Shown here: piece by piece, positions 24,042 through 35,680 of the stretch
Layout of the letters: every line of letters starts with the position of its first letter
Position numbering within the stretch: the stretch's first letter is position 1
From: Thysanoteuthis rhombus
Lineage: Eukaryota > Mollusca > Cephalopoda > Oegopsida > Thysanoteuthidae
Direction of reading: 5' to 3'
Assembly (NCBI GenBank): GCA_963457665.1
Contig: OY735207.1
Coordinates: 48,398,696 to 48,462,695, forward strand
DNA: 64,000 nt
The notes under the pieces: generated by a model
Told to the model about the DNA's origin: nothing
What the model saw: only the letters and a program-made list of their open reading frames with translations
The model's database searches: none
Position numbers and translations under genes: made by a program

Positions 24042-24122
<81 letters not shown>
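23967..24122. repeat. (TA)n-(TA)n-(GA)n compound microsatellite
   Basis: Two long TA tracts (about 23967-24022 and 24042-24094) separated by a short 'atgtatgtatacatcc' segment and followed by about 14 GA units. Confidence 0.97.
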
Positions 24123-24126
<4 letters not shown>

Positions 24127-27100
24127 ATAATGGAACACCGAGTATATATGAACAAGTCAGGTACTGACCCACCTTATTTTGTTAATTCATAGTCAAAAAG
24201 CACCAGAATATTCTTGTGTTAGAACACTAGTTATTCTAGCAGCGTTTGTTTATTTGGCAATAATACCTTCCCTGGCTTTGATATATCGACCACTAGATTG
24301 CACAACAGACAGATTATAGTATCCAACCGGCTATATATAGCAAAACAAAAGCCAAAATAAGCCGAGCTATTTTCTTTTTCCTCCTTTCCATTCATCACAT
24401 TATCATTAACCCAGCCTACCTTTCATTCCTTTGATTATATGAACTCTGCAAACAATCCAATTTATTATGGAACTCCCATTAACCCACTTATACGCAGCTC
24501 CTTATCCATTATTCAAATCTGCATTAGATTCGTATTGTTTCTATTCCTTCCTAGCATCACCCTGCTGATAAAAGACTCCATTTTGCTCCATAGATCTCAG
24601 GGAAAATCGCAAAGCTTGAAAGTATTTCAATTCTGTGAATGTATTCCAGACTGACAACGCTCGTGTTATTCCATACTGATATCCTTAATTACCTTAGACA
24701 CGTATATCTGTTTTCAGTTCTTTCCTTCGTCTCTACATTCCTTCTTATCTCCCATATTCAGTGTTTTATTTCATCATCTTTGTCAATGGTAAATACAATC
24801 ACTTTCGATAATCTTGCTGACCAGGGAATTGTAAAACATAAAAAGTAACTCCGAGAAACATGGTTGCAATTAATCATTTTTTGATAAACAAACGAAAAAC
24901 TACTCGATTTGATTTTTAAAAAAAATATCCTTGTATTTTTTCTGTGCCTGGCATATTATCATTGTTTTTTTTTTGTCTACACAAAGTAAATAAAAAGTCT
25001 AACCTATGAATGCGTTGTTTATCAGACAACTTTGGAACTTGAAAGCTAAAAGTAATCCCAAAAATCATGCTTTATGTAAACAGGTATTTGATAAACGAGC
25101 AAGGAATCTGGTAGCTTTGGTTTACACTTTTTACTTTAAAGATATACATCTATGAAGTTATACCTGGCGTAATCGTATTCTCTTTGTGTCAGTATTCTAA
25201 GCAAATGAAGTTATTGACCTGCAAATTTTTTACCTAATCTTTAAACAAAAAATATTCTTTGAATGAAAATAATGGTTTATACTAATCTGATAGGATCAAT
25301 TTTTCATTGCAGGTAATGATATATTTCATAAAGAAAGGTTGTTATTTTCGCAAGTGAACAGTAATAAAAAAAATACCTCAAGAATTGAATTGTAATGAGT
25401 ACATCTCAAATATTTGTGTGGAAAAATCAGTCACTAGGTAATCAATATTTGATTAACAAATATGAAGCTAGATTGTGTTCGTTAATATTTTCTGTTTTTA
25501 TTATGATACCGGTAATATCACATCGTTTATTTATATCATCTCAAGAATAGATCAGTGCGTTCATTCACTTCACCTTGAGCAGATTACAAGGAGGAGTTGA
25601 TGCAGTGAGTTCCCGCCCTTTTAATGGATTATACATTATACATTGTCAACAAGTTTATGTGTCTCAGGAAGGGAAGCTCAGCTAATTGAATTAGAACTAT
25701 ACTTTACCGTCTGAAGATGAAATTTAGTCACCCTCACGTCTTCTGGATGGTTGAGCAAAATTAATGAACCTTTTGTTAAGTAAATGCCTAGATAATCAAT
25801 GTTATCTCAGAGGGAAATTTATCCTGCAAATGAGCCTAAACCCAATTTCACTGTAATGATCACACTTACAGCGACAAAGCAAATTGAAGAGTTTGAATGA
25901 AAATGGAACAATATTCATGGTTTAATATTTAGAGCCGACTTCATAAAAAAACAGTATAAGTGGGTGAGTTATCGTTGTTTTTTTTATGAATCTCTGCTCA
26001 CCCATTTACAAATATTCCTCTGCTCCACTTCCAACCATTCGTTTTCTTACAGACCAAATATTTTAGTTAGTTAAAAAAACTATGGTTAACCATAAAAAAT
26101 TTACGGTTAACAATTTTCAAATTCTTTCGAGTACATTTCAGCACACAATCAGTGTATTGTAAGTTTCAAAAATGAGAAAGACAGATTGCCTGCGACCAAA
26201 AAGCATTTAGGGATATCATATGTCATCTATTTGATTGCGAATGATTTCATTAAAGAAGTGTATTGAAACACGGGAATATTCGAATCGTTCGTGGTCAGGA
26301 ATTAATGCATGCGTTATTGCCAGATGACGGCTATTATATATATATATATATATATAATGAAAAAGAGTTACCAACTTTTTATCACTTTATTAATGCTTTA
26401 AACTACAGTAAAAAGCTAATTGTCAATGGTAAGCTATTATTGCAAGTGTTGCTGTTAGAAATAGGGTTATTATATTTGTAATGTGAATACATTACCAATG
26501 ATTCTACTTCAGAGATGCATTGAAACTTTGGAGGAAATAGATTATCAGTGGTCAGGATTTATTGTCAGGAAGACTGGCAGAACAGGATTGGTATATGCAT
26601 AATGTAAACGTGTTGCTATTGATTTGATGAATGCATTGTAAATGATTTTACCCGAGAAATGTATCGGAAATTAGGAAAATGGATTCCCATTTGTCTGAAA
26701 CAAAGGCGGGCGTGACTGACAGATTTATTGTATTTATAATTTCTTGAAACCATCAGAATATACGGGATGAACAATTTTCAAGAACCTATAACAGAGGCAA
26801 TCAAGTTCCAGCAATAATTATCCACTGTCACACCAAGATTGCCGCTGACTATCACTGGTAATCAAGTGACTGCATACAACTCTCTCAAATCTCCAGAACT
26901 CTCCTCTGTGTTTTTGCTCACCTCAACATAGCCGTGCTGTTGAGTGTCTCATTTCTTTCCTGGATATCTAACAATATGTTCTCCTTGCTAGGGTCTTCAG
27001 CACTCCAAACATAGTATGCTTGACAATTACCTTTATAGTTCAGCACAACTGCAGCTTTAGGTCGAAGGCCTTGTATTTATTTTTTTTCTGTTTAATCCTG

Positions 27101-28640
27101 TTGTCCACTGAATTGGTTGCATACAATATTCGCCATCTTTTCCTTCTTATTTTATAAAACAATTCTGCCTGATCCCATTGCTCGGGGTCTGATGCTAATC
27201 CGTATTTCAAGCCCCCCCACCCACTACAATCATCCTCTTTCTCCTACAAACCCTTCAATTTCTGTTTATACCAGTATTTTGTATGGTCAGCGCCTCACTA
27301 CCTACACATCAAATTTCCACAAGCTAAATTCTGTTTTTTAAATTTCACTCAGAGACACTAAACCTCTTCAAATATTTTTTCCCATTTCATTCAATCAGGT
27401 TGTTTTACATGATAAGTAAGTACTGACAATTTTTTTAACGTGCGCTGCCTAATCTTGTTCGTAGCATGAGATGGACATACCCTGACCGACTTGACCACGG
27501 AGGCCAATCAGCAGATAAATCCAATTTTCTTCATTTAACTACGTTCTCCCTTTTCCTACTTTCTTCGTATCATTTTCTTTTATTTAGACCTAATACTATG
27601 TAAGACAAACTCCCATGGATGCGGGGTTTCAGTCCGAATCATTCCAGGAACTACGTTTGTTTTCTAATACACGATGTATGTTGCAATCTCGCCATTACGA
27701 TCTTTGATTCGGCTCAGTAGTTATCATAGTCATTATTTCAACTGTCATACTCAACAATTTATTCATTTCTCCGGCGATGTCCCGTTATGCTTTATTTTTT
27801 TCCCTTTTAACCCCTTTTCAATATGGCGCCCGTTTGAATAGCGACGATCATGATCCAAGAAGATCTTTTTTTTTCTTCTTGCATATAAAACACTCAAGCA
27901 GCCTATTCTTTGGATTCTCGGGCGTGGTCCTAGTATATTTCATAATTTCTTTTCTTATCAAATTTCAACGCGTAGTCCGTTAGAACTGCAAAATCTATTC
28001 TCTTCCCCTTGTACACAACAAACCCCCTGCTCCCCATCCTTACAATTATCGAGAATATTTTATTATAACCTGTAGTTTGTTACAAAAAGAGATCGACAAA
28101 CTGACAGAATCCCTTTTCCAATTTCATAAAAACTTGACCCAATCTCCCTGATGATTTGAGTGCTTTCTTAGAATTCCAGTTGCATCGGAATGTTCTTTTT
28201 CTTTTTTTTTTTTTCATGAATATCTTTGGTCTGTTCCCATGAGTTAACATGAACGAATCCTAGTTGTTTTCTTATTCGTGTTGTGGTCAGTTTACCGCTT
28301 GAAGCTATTTATCGTCATAAATTTGGAGTGTATTTCGGACAAGGTTCAGTAAGCTCATCTTGCAGCTTATTGTAGTTTGATTATCACTAGGTGGCCCATA
28401 CTTTGTGCTAAAGCTAGTGCTTATTAAGCAACTGTCATATTCTTCATTAACAATACGGGGCTTCCAGACAAGCACTTGATTACTTTCTAATCAACATGAC
28501 AGAAATATGGCTTTACATGTGGAGTTGTTTATTAACAATGTGAACAATTCACAGACACATACACACATTATATGAGATTCCAGAAATTTCCTTCTCATCT
28601 CATAAAAGCAAATACGACACCTGGTTCACTTTGAAGCAGC
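24123..28640. other. AT-rich DNA, no recognised gene
   Basis: No domain, RNA gene or repeat family recognised in about 4.5 kb apart from a short (TA)11 at about 26335-26356. Frames of 65-75 codons lack recognisable features. Confidence 0.55.
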
Positions 28641-28649
28641 AACAATTGA

Positions 28650-29060
28650 TTTAATTTCAAGAGATGGGTCCTCGAGACATCGTCCGCTTACTTCGACATA
28701 TGCTGCAGACACCAGGAGAAGCTCTTAGCCTGTTGCAATATAATAGGAGCGTGCAGCTTGATGGATCAATCTCCGGACACCAGGTTTGAGTTAATTATTG
28801 TTAGTGTTTTAATAGATTAACTTTGAAAGTTATTTTTCTAACATTCAGACAGGGTTTAATTCGCAACAGATGGGTCCTCAAGACATTTCTTGGTTATCTT
28901 GACCTGTGCTGCAGACACAAGGACGAGCTCTTGGCTCTGTCGCTATCAGTGTGATGGGGAGGTCAAAATTAGTTATTATTAATCGTTTAGTTAATTTACT
29001 TCGAAATCTTATTTTATAAACTCTTTTAAGGACTTCAGACAGGGTTAAATGCACAATGAT
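28650..29060 (+). repeat. ~206-bp tandem repeat, about two units
   Basis: 'agatgggtcctc.agacat' occurs near 28661 and 28867; 'gctgcagacac.aggagaagctctt' near 28702 has its counterpart near 28908; 'ttcagacagggtt.aat' occurs near 28845 and 29034. Identity is about 75-80% by eye in the best block. The unit is richer in G+C than its surroundings. The short open stretch over the repeat is not a family I recognise. Confidence 0.75.
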
Positions 29061-30000
29061 GATCTGTAAAACAAGTTTGCTGACGAAGACTCTACAGTGA
29101 GGTGCTCAAAGTATGTATGCTCTTTATCACAACGATGAGAATTTATGAAATTTGGATTTTCTTTTTCATGTTATCATTTGGAAAATTATGTTTGCAACTC
29201 TTGTTGTCTTGTGTGTCTTCAATCAATGTCGTAATTATGTTCAAGTCGTACATTCGTGTTCAATTGATAGAATGAAGGATGAAAAGGAGAAAAGTACTGA
29301 GCGAAATCTTAACTCCTGGGGCAATATGCTTGCGGAGAAGGCTGGCTAACGGAAAGCTGTAATGATTACAACAAGGTTCAAGACTGTAATCAAAACAATA
29401 CATTGAATCATCATTGATGCTGTAGTTGGGTGACAATTAAAGAAAAATTGGCCGGCCAATTTATTGAAAGATCAAGATAAAGACGGGTGAAATATAAAAA
29501 AGAATCTTCGTTCAAGGTTGAATTTGTACAACTACCTAGATTTAAATGTGTTCATATCGATTTCATATTGATTATTCTGTAATTCGTGATCCTTTCTGTT
29601 ATATTTAGTAGTTTGATCTCTCATCTCGGAAGTCAACTTCTTTGACTCTTTTTAACGTCCTGACCTAATTCTCTGCCGACTCCCCGAATGCACTGTACTC
29701 AGTGGGTTGCAGATAGCTTTGGGATCCCGCTTTTATTGATCCAGCAACAAATTTAGTGAACACTCTCCAAAGTCGATTTTGAATATTTCAAGATGAGTAT
29801 AAATTTCAAAGGTTCAACGAATGCCACATCATTCATTTCGATTTTCTGCTACTAGCTGCAGTTATTTACTGTTTCATTTAAAACTAACAGATACCCGTAA
29901 GAAACGACGATGTTACATGGTGTATTGATCGGCACCAAGGCGCATAGACCTAATTTATTAGGTTACTTATCCATTTGGGTTATTGATAGCGCAAATGTTT
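29060..30000. other. AT-rich DNA, nothing recognised
   Basis: No recognised gene or repeat; the 65-codon frame at 29152-29349 (+) starts with a hydrophobic stretch but has no other feature. Confidence 0.5.
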
Positions 30001-30004
30001 TAAT

Positions 30005-30400
30005 CTTAAGTTTCTCAACTTTTAAAAGGCGATCGAACATAAAGTTTCAAGACAAATGTTATGAAAGGAAAGATAAGATTGAGAATAGTTGTTCTTTTGT
30101 AAATAACAAGAAATTCATTCAGAAAAATATTTGAAAGTAAAAAGATATCGTCTGCGACTACGTTGTGGAAAGAAATCTCTAGTGAAAAAATGGCGGTGTT
30201 ACTTACGTATAGATAAATCATGCAGGTATATAACTTAGAGTAAACATATTCATTTCAAACAAAATAAGGGTTGTATTTTCTTTTAATTAAAAGACGGGAG
30301 TGGCTGTCAGGGATTAGGGAGTAAAGTCTGAGTTTAGAGAATGCGATGGGGGAATTGAGTCGAAAGGCAGACTTCACCGATAGGAATCAAAGAAATAAAA
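30005..30400 (+). repeat. Dispersed direct repeat, left copy
   Basis: Matches 35355-35680 in the same orientation. Shared blocks are 'gaacataaagtttcaa', 'cgtatagataaatcat.ca', 'gtt.tattttctttta/ca' and, further right, 'gtgaagtctga.tt/gtaaagtctgagtt'. The copies differ by several indels. Confidence 0.7.
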
Positions 30401-32520
30401 TAATGTATAAAAAGACAACGGATATTCAAAGAAGCAAATTGATATTAGAAAGATGATGGGCATTAGTAATTGGCTCATGACAAGGTTAACAATGGATGAA
30501 CAATATTTTTTCTGTTATTAATGCTTAGACGATAGTTATTAGACGGTGGTCTTGTGTAGTACTCACTTATCTACATCTTCTCCTACTTGAATCATGGCAT
30601 ACCAGAGACAAGACATTTTTGCCAAGATACCTAAGGATAGGATAGAGTCGGAAGGATGTGGATTCATACTGTTGATATTAGTAGTTGCAGCGGAGATTCG
30701 AAATGGTTTCCTATTTCTATTTTCTATGCCAAAAACCGTTACACGAGCCTATCATGAGTGAAAAATAACAATGAATATACGAGTTCCGTCTGGAGAGTTT
30801 CCAGATATTTCATTTGATGATGATGAATAGATAGTCTTCATAGAACAATGGCGCCTTATTCCCCTTTAGATTATTCCCCCTAGCAGCATCACGCAGGAAA
30901 TACCAGCGTTGCCCGGGAGAAAGAAACCTCGAATACAACATGAGAGAATAAATAATGCTAAACTGTTCGCCGAAGTTAGCGTGGTCCCGCCCATTGAGTA
31001 TGAGAGGTTATTTCATCTCCGGGCAACGTTGGAAATCCCTGCTGATTCAATATATTCATGGAATTCAATCTTAAAATTTAAGGTCTTTCATTGACCGGAT
31101 CTTACAATTCAGCCTCGGGTGCAGCACTGAGGCGTCGATATCTAGTACACCGGTGTTGGAAGTTAGCATGTTCCAGCGTCCACACATTGATTTATCAGTA
31201 TACATTGACTACGCAGTGAAATTAAGCATCATCTAGAGCTCAGGCGTTTAGATAGGAGAATTATTTAATAACTGGTCTTTGAGATCTAAATTTTTCCAGT
31301 GCCCAAGCGTCAAATTTAGCAACTTACAATTTTCGGGCGTGTGAAAGGCAAGGTTAAACCTTCAGTCGCATTTCCTGAGGTGTTGGTAATCTTTCTACAT
31401 TTCCAAAGTATTTAGACCGTGTCTTCTCCTAGTTAACCTAACCCAGTTCCAGCAAAACCTTCCAAGAATCTTGCTTGCCAAGACATCTATACCAGGTGCA
31501 ACTCTCGTGACTATAGAAAGATGAGTTTTCACACTCGTCTCCAAACATTATTTGTGAGGTATGTTCTCTCACCTTTATCCCATAATATTTGTTACATTCA
31601 CTCGTTGAAATCTGTATATAATTGTGAGAATCATTATGGGACACAATGCGTAAAAGAACGAAAGTTGTACCAGATATGACCTTGGAAGGAGCCGTGACTC
31701 GGGTCTTCTTTCTTCATCAATTATTCTAGTGTGCATCTGATCCTCCCTGTCAAAATTAGTATAGATTAATTGAAGAATGGTGACGTTCAAGACAAAAAAT
31801 AAACAACTTTAGTTCTCATTATATAGATTAACCCTGGAAATAGCCCGGATCGAGTACTTCCTATCTAATGAATAGAAAGTGGACAGTTCTTGCCTATGAA
31901 ACACGAAAAAATGCTTACATATACGAAATATATGTCCACATTGAAATTAATGTGATCAACTACAGTAATCGAAAAAACCCGCCCCCGCGCCGGAAAAAGC
32001 CAAGAATTATTTTTGAAAAGATCGATGCTGATCAGAAACGAGTATCAAAATGGACAGAAATATTTCCCATCATGCCACGCTGTTTTAGAATTCATTGGCG
32101 CATTGAAAAAAAAGAAAGAAAACAATGCAAACAAGGGGAAGAACAGATGCCATTTTCCACGTAAAAGGAACGAACGAAAACAACAATTTTCTTTTGATAT
32201 TTGTATTCGATTTTTTTTTCTTTTTTGTGTGTGTGTGTGACAAAAGTGGAACACCTGAACCGGATATTTCAGTCGATAAAAAATGAAATCGATAGCGAGA
32301 AATGAACAGGATATAGTTCGAGTTCATGAATAAAGTAGTTCAAGTCATGTGCTGGGACAAGAAAATTTGTAATAAAATGGTGAATTACAGAATAAAATGA
32401 TGGATAAAAACATCGATTTAGTGTAGAACGCAATAAAAGATGATACAATGATTACAAATGTTAAGAATTTCTGAATTAGCAGTGAAAAGCTATGTGTAAT
32501 AAAAGAGAAAGCATATTATT
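30400..32520. other. AT-rich DNA, nothing recognised
   Basis: No recognised gene. A 98-codon Lys/Arg-rich frame at 31868-32164 (+) and a 71-codon frame at 31575-31790 (-) match nothing I know. A short (GT)n patch lies at 32226-32239. Confidence 0.5.
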
Positions 32521-32548
32521 TGTCCATTGTTATTAATCCAACATTCTC

Positions 32549-32553
<5 letters not shown>

Positions 32554-32612
<59 letters not shown>
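32554..32612. repeat. (TA)n microsatellite
   Basis: About 29 TA units, 150 bp left of the 32.77 kb dispersed repeat. Confidence 0.97.
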
Positions 32613-32614
<2 letters not shown>

Positions 32615-32764
32615 ATCAAGAAATGGACATATTTGGTTCGATAGAATGAATCATAAACTGTGTTATATCATATAAAAACTTTTTTGAGATGGTATCCTGT
32701 CGTTACACTGTTATTATATCATTTGCCCGAGGCAACGTAAATATAACAAAACACTGGATTGTAT

Positions 32765-33075
32765 ATGTGAACTCATCCGACAGAATCTCGATATAAGTAA
32801 CAATTGGAAAGGTGAAGGAAAAAGCAGGTGTTTCTTCTCAAGAAAAAAGAAATTATCATTGGATGAGCATGTTTCGATGCATACCGACAGGTGCCAGCCA
32901 TCTTTTCAAAAAATAAACTTGTAGCAGAGCAATGTTTTGCTTTTTACTCGTTTGAGATTGAGGAAAGAAATTTGGATATTCCTGTGTCATTTGGTCATTA
33001 AGTAGGAGAGGGAAGGAAGGTGTTTGTACGTGTATAGATGAGAGTTAAGTTCGGTTTTAAATGAGGAGGATATGT
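32765..33075. repeat. Dispersed repeat, colinear copy
   Basis: Block A (32765-32935, with 'ggtgccagccatcttttc') and block B (32935-33075, with 'gcaatgttttgctttttac') occur here in one orientation. The same blocks are rearranged at 22.14-22.52 kb. Short minus-strand frames over block B at both loci share residues such as 'LSS', 'YP.FF.Q.QT.KKQN'. This hints that the repeat was once coding, but the family is unknown to me. Confidence 0.65.
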
Positions 33076-33267
33076 GAGAGTAAAGGTCAGATGGTGTTTG
33101 TTTCCTGTCTCTGTGGGTGTTTGTCATGTGTTATATAACCCTGCCCAACATATATGAACACCTATCCAAAAATGCTAAATACGAAACCCATTCTGAAAGA
33201 ACCAACTTTCTTAAGTACAAAACATTTTAATCCCAACTCCTTCTTTCACTGCCCCTCCTTCGTGTCT

Positions 33268-33382
33268 ATATATATATATATATACATACATACATACATA
33301 TATATATATATATAGATAGATAGATAGATAGATATAGAGAGATATAGAGAGATAGATAGAGAGAGAGATAGAGAGAGAGAAA
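33268..33382. repeat. (TA)n/(GATA)n/(GA)n compound microsatellite
   Basis: TA units, 'catacatacata', more TA, then GATA units and a GA-rich tail. Confidence 0.95.
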
Positions 33383-34000
33383 GAAATAATTTAAATAAAA
33401 CTACTCTATGTAAAGATAATTCAAATAAAAAGTAGTGCAGTTGATTTTTTTAGAATACTTTTAATCAAATTAAAAATGTTCAATATATACATGTATACAT
33501 ATGAAATCGTAATAATGTTTTGGAAATTAGGTAACCAAGAGAGAAAAATTCAGTCTTTGTTAGTGAAGAAGATCATTGCATTGACTGGAACCACGGAAAG
33601 GGGAAAACATTTGGCTTTAGTTCATCCGCCCGACTGCTAAGTAGTTGGGTGAGTTGGGAGATCGAACATGGAATGCCATATAACAAATTGTTCGAGTTTA
33701 TCATTGGAATCACCCATTGAGGTGTTACTATCCGCTAAAAAGTGGTTTTGTTTCAAGCATGAATATGAAAATACTTTATTTAATGATTAAAAGTGTTTTT
33801 CAAAATATTTGATGGAAGTTTTATGTTATACACGATTTTAAAAAATGGACTTTAAAGTTAGTGGAAAATAATTGTCAAATTCTAAGGTTGAATGTGCTGG
33901 TAGGGAATCGACTCTGAAAAGTTTTTCTTTTCTGTGTAAATAGTATTCTTGGAGATGATATCATTAATTGGTATATATGCAGTCTAAAATTAAAACTGAC
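33383..34000. other. AT-rich DNA, nothing recognised
   Basis: No recognised feature. Confidence 0.5.
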
Positions 34001-34006
34001 TCAACG

Positions 34007-34066
34007 GATTTTGTGTTCACATGGGTGAACACCAAATCGAAATGACATGAAGAGCGAGTCATGTCA
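34007..34066. other. Two adjacent hairpins
   Basis: Hairpin 1 pairs GATTTTGTGTTCAC (34007-34020) with GTGAACACCAAATC (34025-34038), 13 of 14 positions, across a 4-nt ATGG loop. Hairpin 2 pairs TGACATGA (34043-34050) with TCATGTCA (34059-34066), perfect, with an 8-nt loop. Function unknown. Confidence 0.6.
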
Positions 34067-34189
34067 GTTGTTATGCTAATTGATCCCTCATCGTTAAAAA
34101 TGTTTTTAGGGTTACCAATGTAAGTAAGTCTTGTTTCATGAAGTAAGTATGTTGTAAAAAATATGTAATAGACATCGAATCTCATATAA

Positions 34190-34340
34190 AATGATAAACT
34201 AAATTCATGGCATAAACTATACGAGAAACGGAGGTGTTGTTTGATCAACACTGCTGAGGTGCCATGTTAATTTAATTGTTTTTTTTTTTTAAATCTCCAA
34301 AATAGGTATATGGTAAATAATTGATAATCCAAACAAAAGA
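34190..34340 (+). repeat. Dispersed direct repeat, left copy
   Basis: Matches 57430-57590. Shared blocks are 'gcataa.cta/gcataagttg', 'ggaggtg.tgtttgat', 'aactgctg..gtgccatgtta' and 'gataatc'. The 57.4 kb copy begins right after a (TA)n tract. Confidence 0.6.
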
Positions 34341-34460
34341 TGATTTATACATTGTATAAAAATAACCAAGTATAAGGGAAAAAGGAAAAACACTTTGGAT
34401 GATTACATACATTTTATTGTTAGGTATTTAGAAACGGATGACTGAAGTGACACAAAACAA

Positions 34461-34541
<81 letters not shown>

Positions 34542-34542
34542 C
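34461..34542. repeat. (TA)n-(TG)n compound microsatellite
   Basis: About 32 TA units with one interruption, followed by a short TG run. Confidence 0.97.
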
Positions 34543-34623
34543 GTATTGTATTCGTTGCCCGACTTTTAACAAGAGGTTGAACTTTCCCGGTTGTCTTTTT
34601 CCTCGATTGGTTGTTATCCAAGG

Positions 34624-35129
34624 CTAAATAACCCAGTCTACAATGGTATTTACCCATAGCTGGAGGGAAACGAAATAGATTCCTATTTCTCCCAAGGGCA
34701 TCGGTGTGAAGTCAACGTAGATTTTTTCCAATTCTGTTCCCCAAACTACTAACCGTTGGGCAACTGGAATCTTCCCCGTAAGAGACGGTTTGTTGGTGCA
34801 CAATACGACGACTCCTAAACCATGGTGATGAGGATTCACACTTGAGACAAAAGTATAAGAATCACTCGTGAATGTAAATGCTTTGTTCTTGATATAATCG
34901 CTTTGTTCTGTAGAGTTACGTAGAAAGTTCATAAGGGAAGGGTTAGGTTTGTCCGTATCCATTTTTTTTCCTTTGAATCTTTCCCAACGTTGTTATTTCT
35001 TTCAAAACCGCTCTTGCTTTGAAAACAATTCAACCATTGATGGAGCTTCTTCCATTGATACAACAATAAATAAAAGAGAAAAAATGGCAAAGATATGACC
35101 CAGGTTGTCCATGAAAAAACACAGTTCAC
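34624..35129 (-). other. Unrecognised coding-like segment (repeated at 36.4 kb)
   Basis: An open minus-strand frame of 112 codons (34624-34962) has no family I recognise. About 40 nt of it and its upstream flank (34940-35010) resemble 36440-36540 (-); both encode RNNN...SK in one frame and KP.PSL in another. In a different frame just upstream, a short peptide starting MDNLGHIFAIFSLLF looks like a signal sequence, but it ends after about 36 residues. A broken gene copy, a repeat, or chance are all possible. Confidence 0.2.
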
Positions 35130-35354
35130 AATGCATTTAGAATATCATGGTCAGTTCCCTGAGCCAATCAGTTTTTCTATTAGATATGTTGTTTAAATGA
35201 ATGTAAAATTATTTACAATTTTTGACGTTTTATTATAAATATTTGCATATACCTGTAAAAATAGCATGATTTCCTTTGAGAGTATCAACATCAAGAAACA
35301 TAAAATCAATCTATCCGGTGATCTATTATTGATAGTTCAAGAGTTCGAATTTTT

Positions 35355-35680
35355 ATGTCTCCACTTTTAAAGGGTAATTGAACATAAAGTTTCAAAGAGA
35401 AATGTTTTGAAAGAAAAATACCGGGACTGTAGAAAAAATAATAAAAGATCTTTGGATCATTCACGTATAGATAAATCATACAATCATATATTTTAGTGTA
35501 AATGTGTTTATTTGAAACAAAGTTGGAGTTATATTTTCTTTCAGTTGAAAATACAAACTTTGAATTAAAGCTGAAGAAAATCAGTGAATAGGTTGAGTTG
35601 TCTATAGAAATATTAGTGGTGGATAGCGAATTTGGAGTGAAGTCTGACTTGAAAGATGATAAGAAGAAGGTATTGGGTCA
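35355..35680 (+). repeat. Dispersed direct repeat, right copy
   Basis: Right partner of 30005-30400, about 5.35 kb away; see that entry for the shared blocks. Confidence 0.7.
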
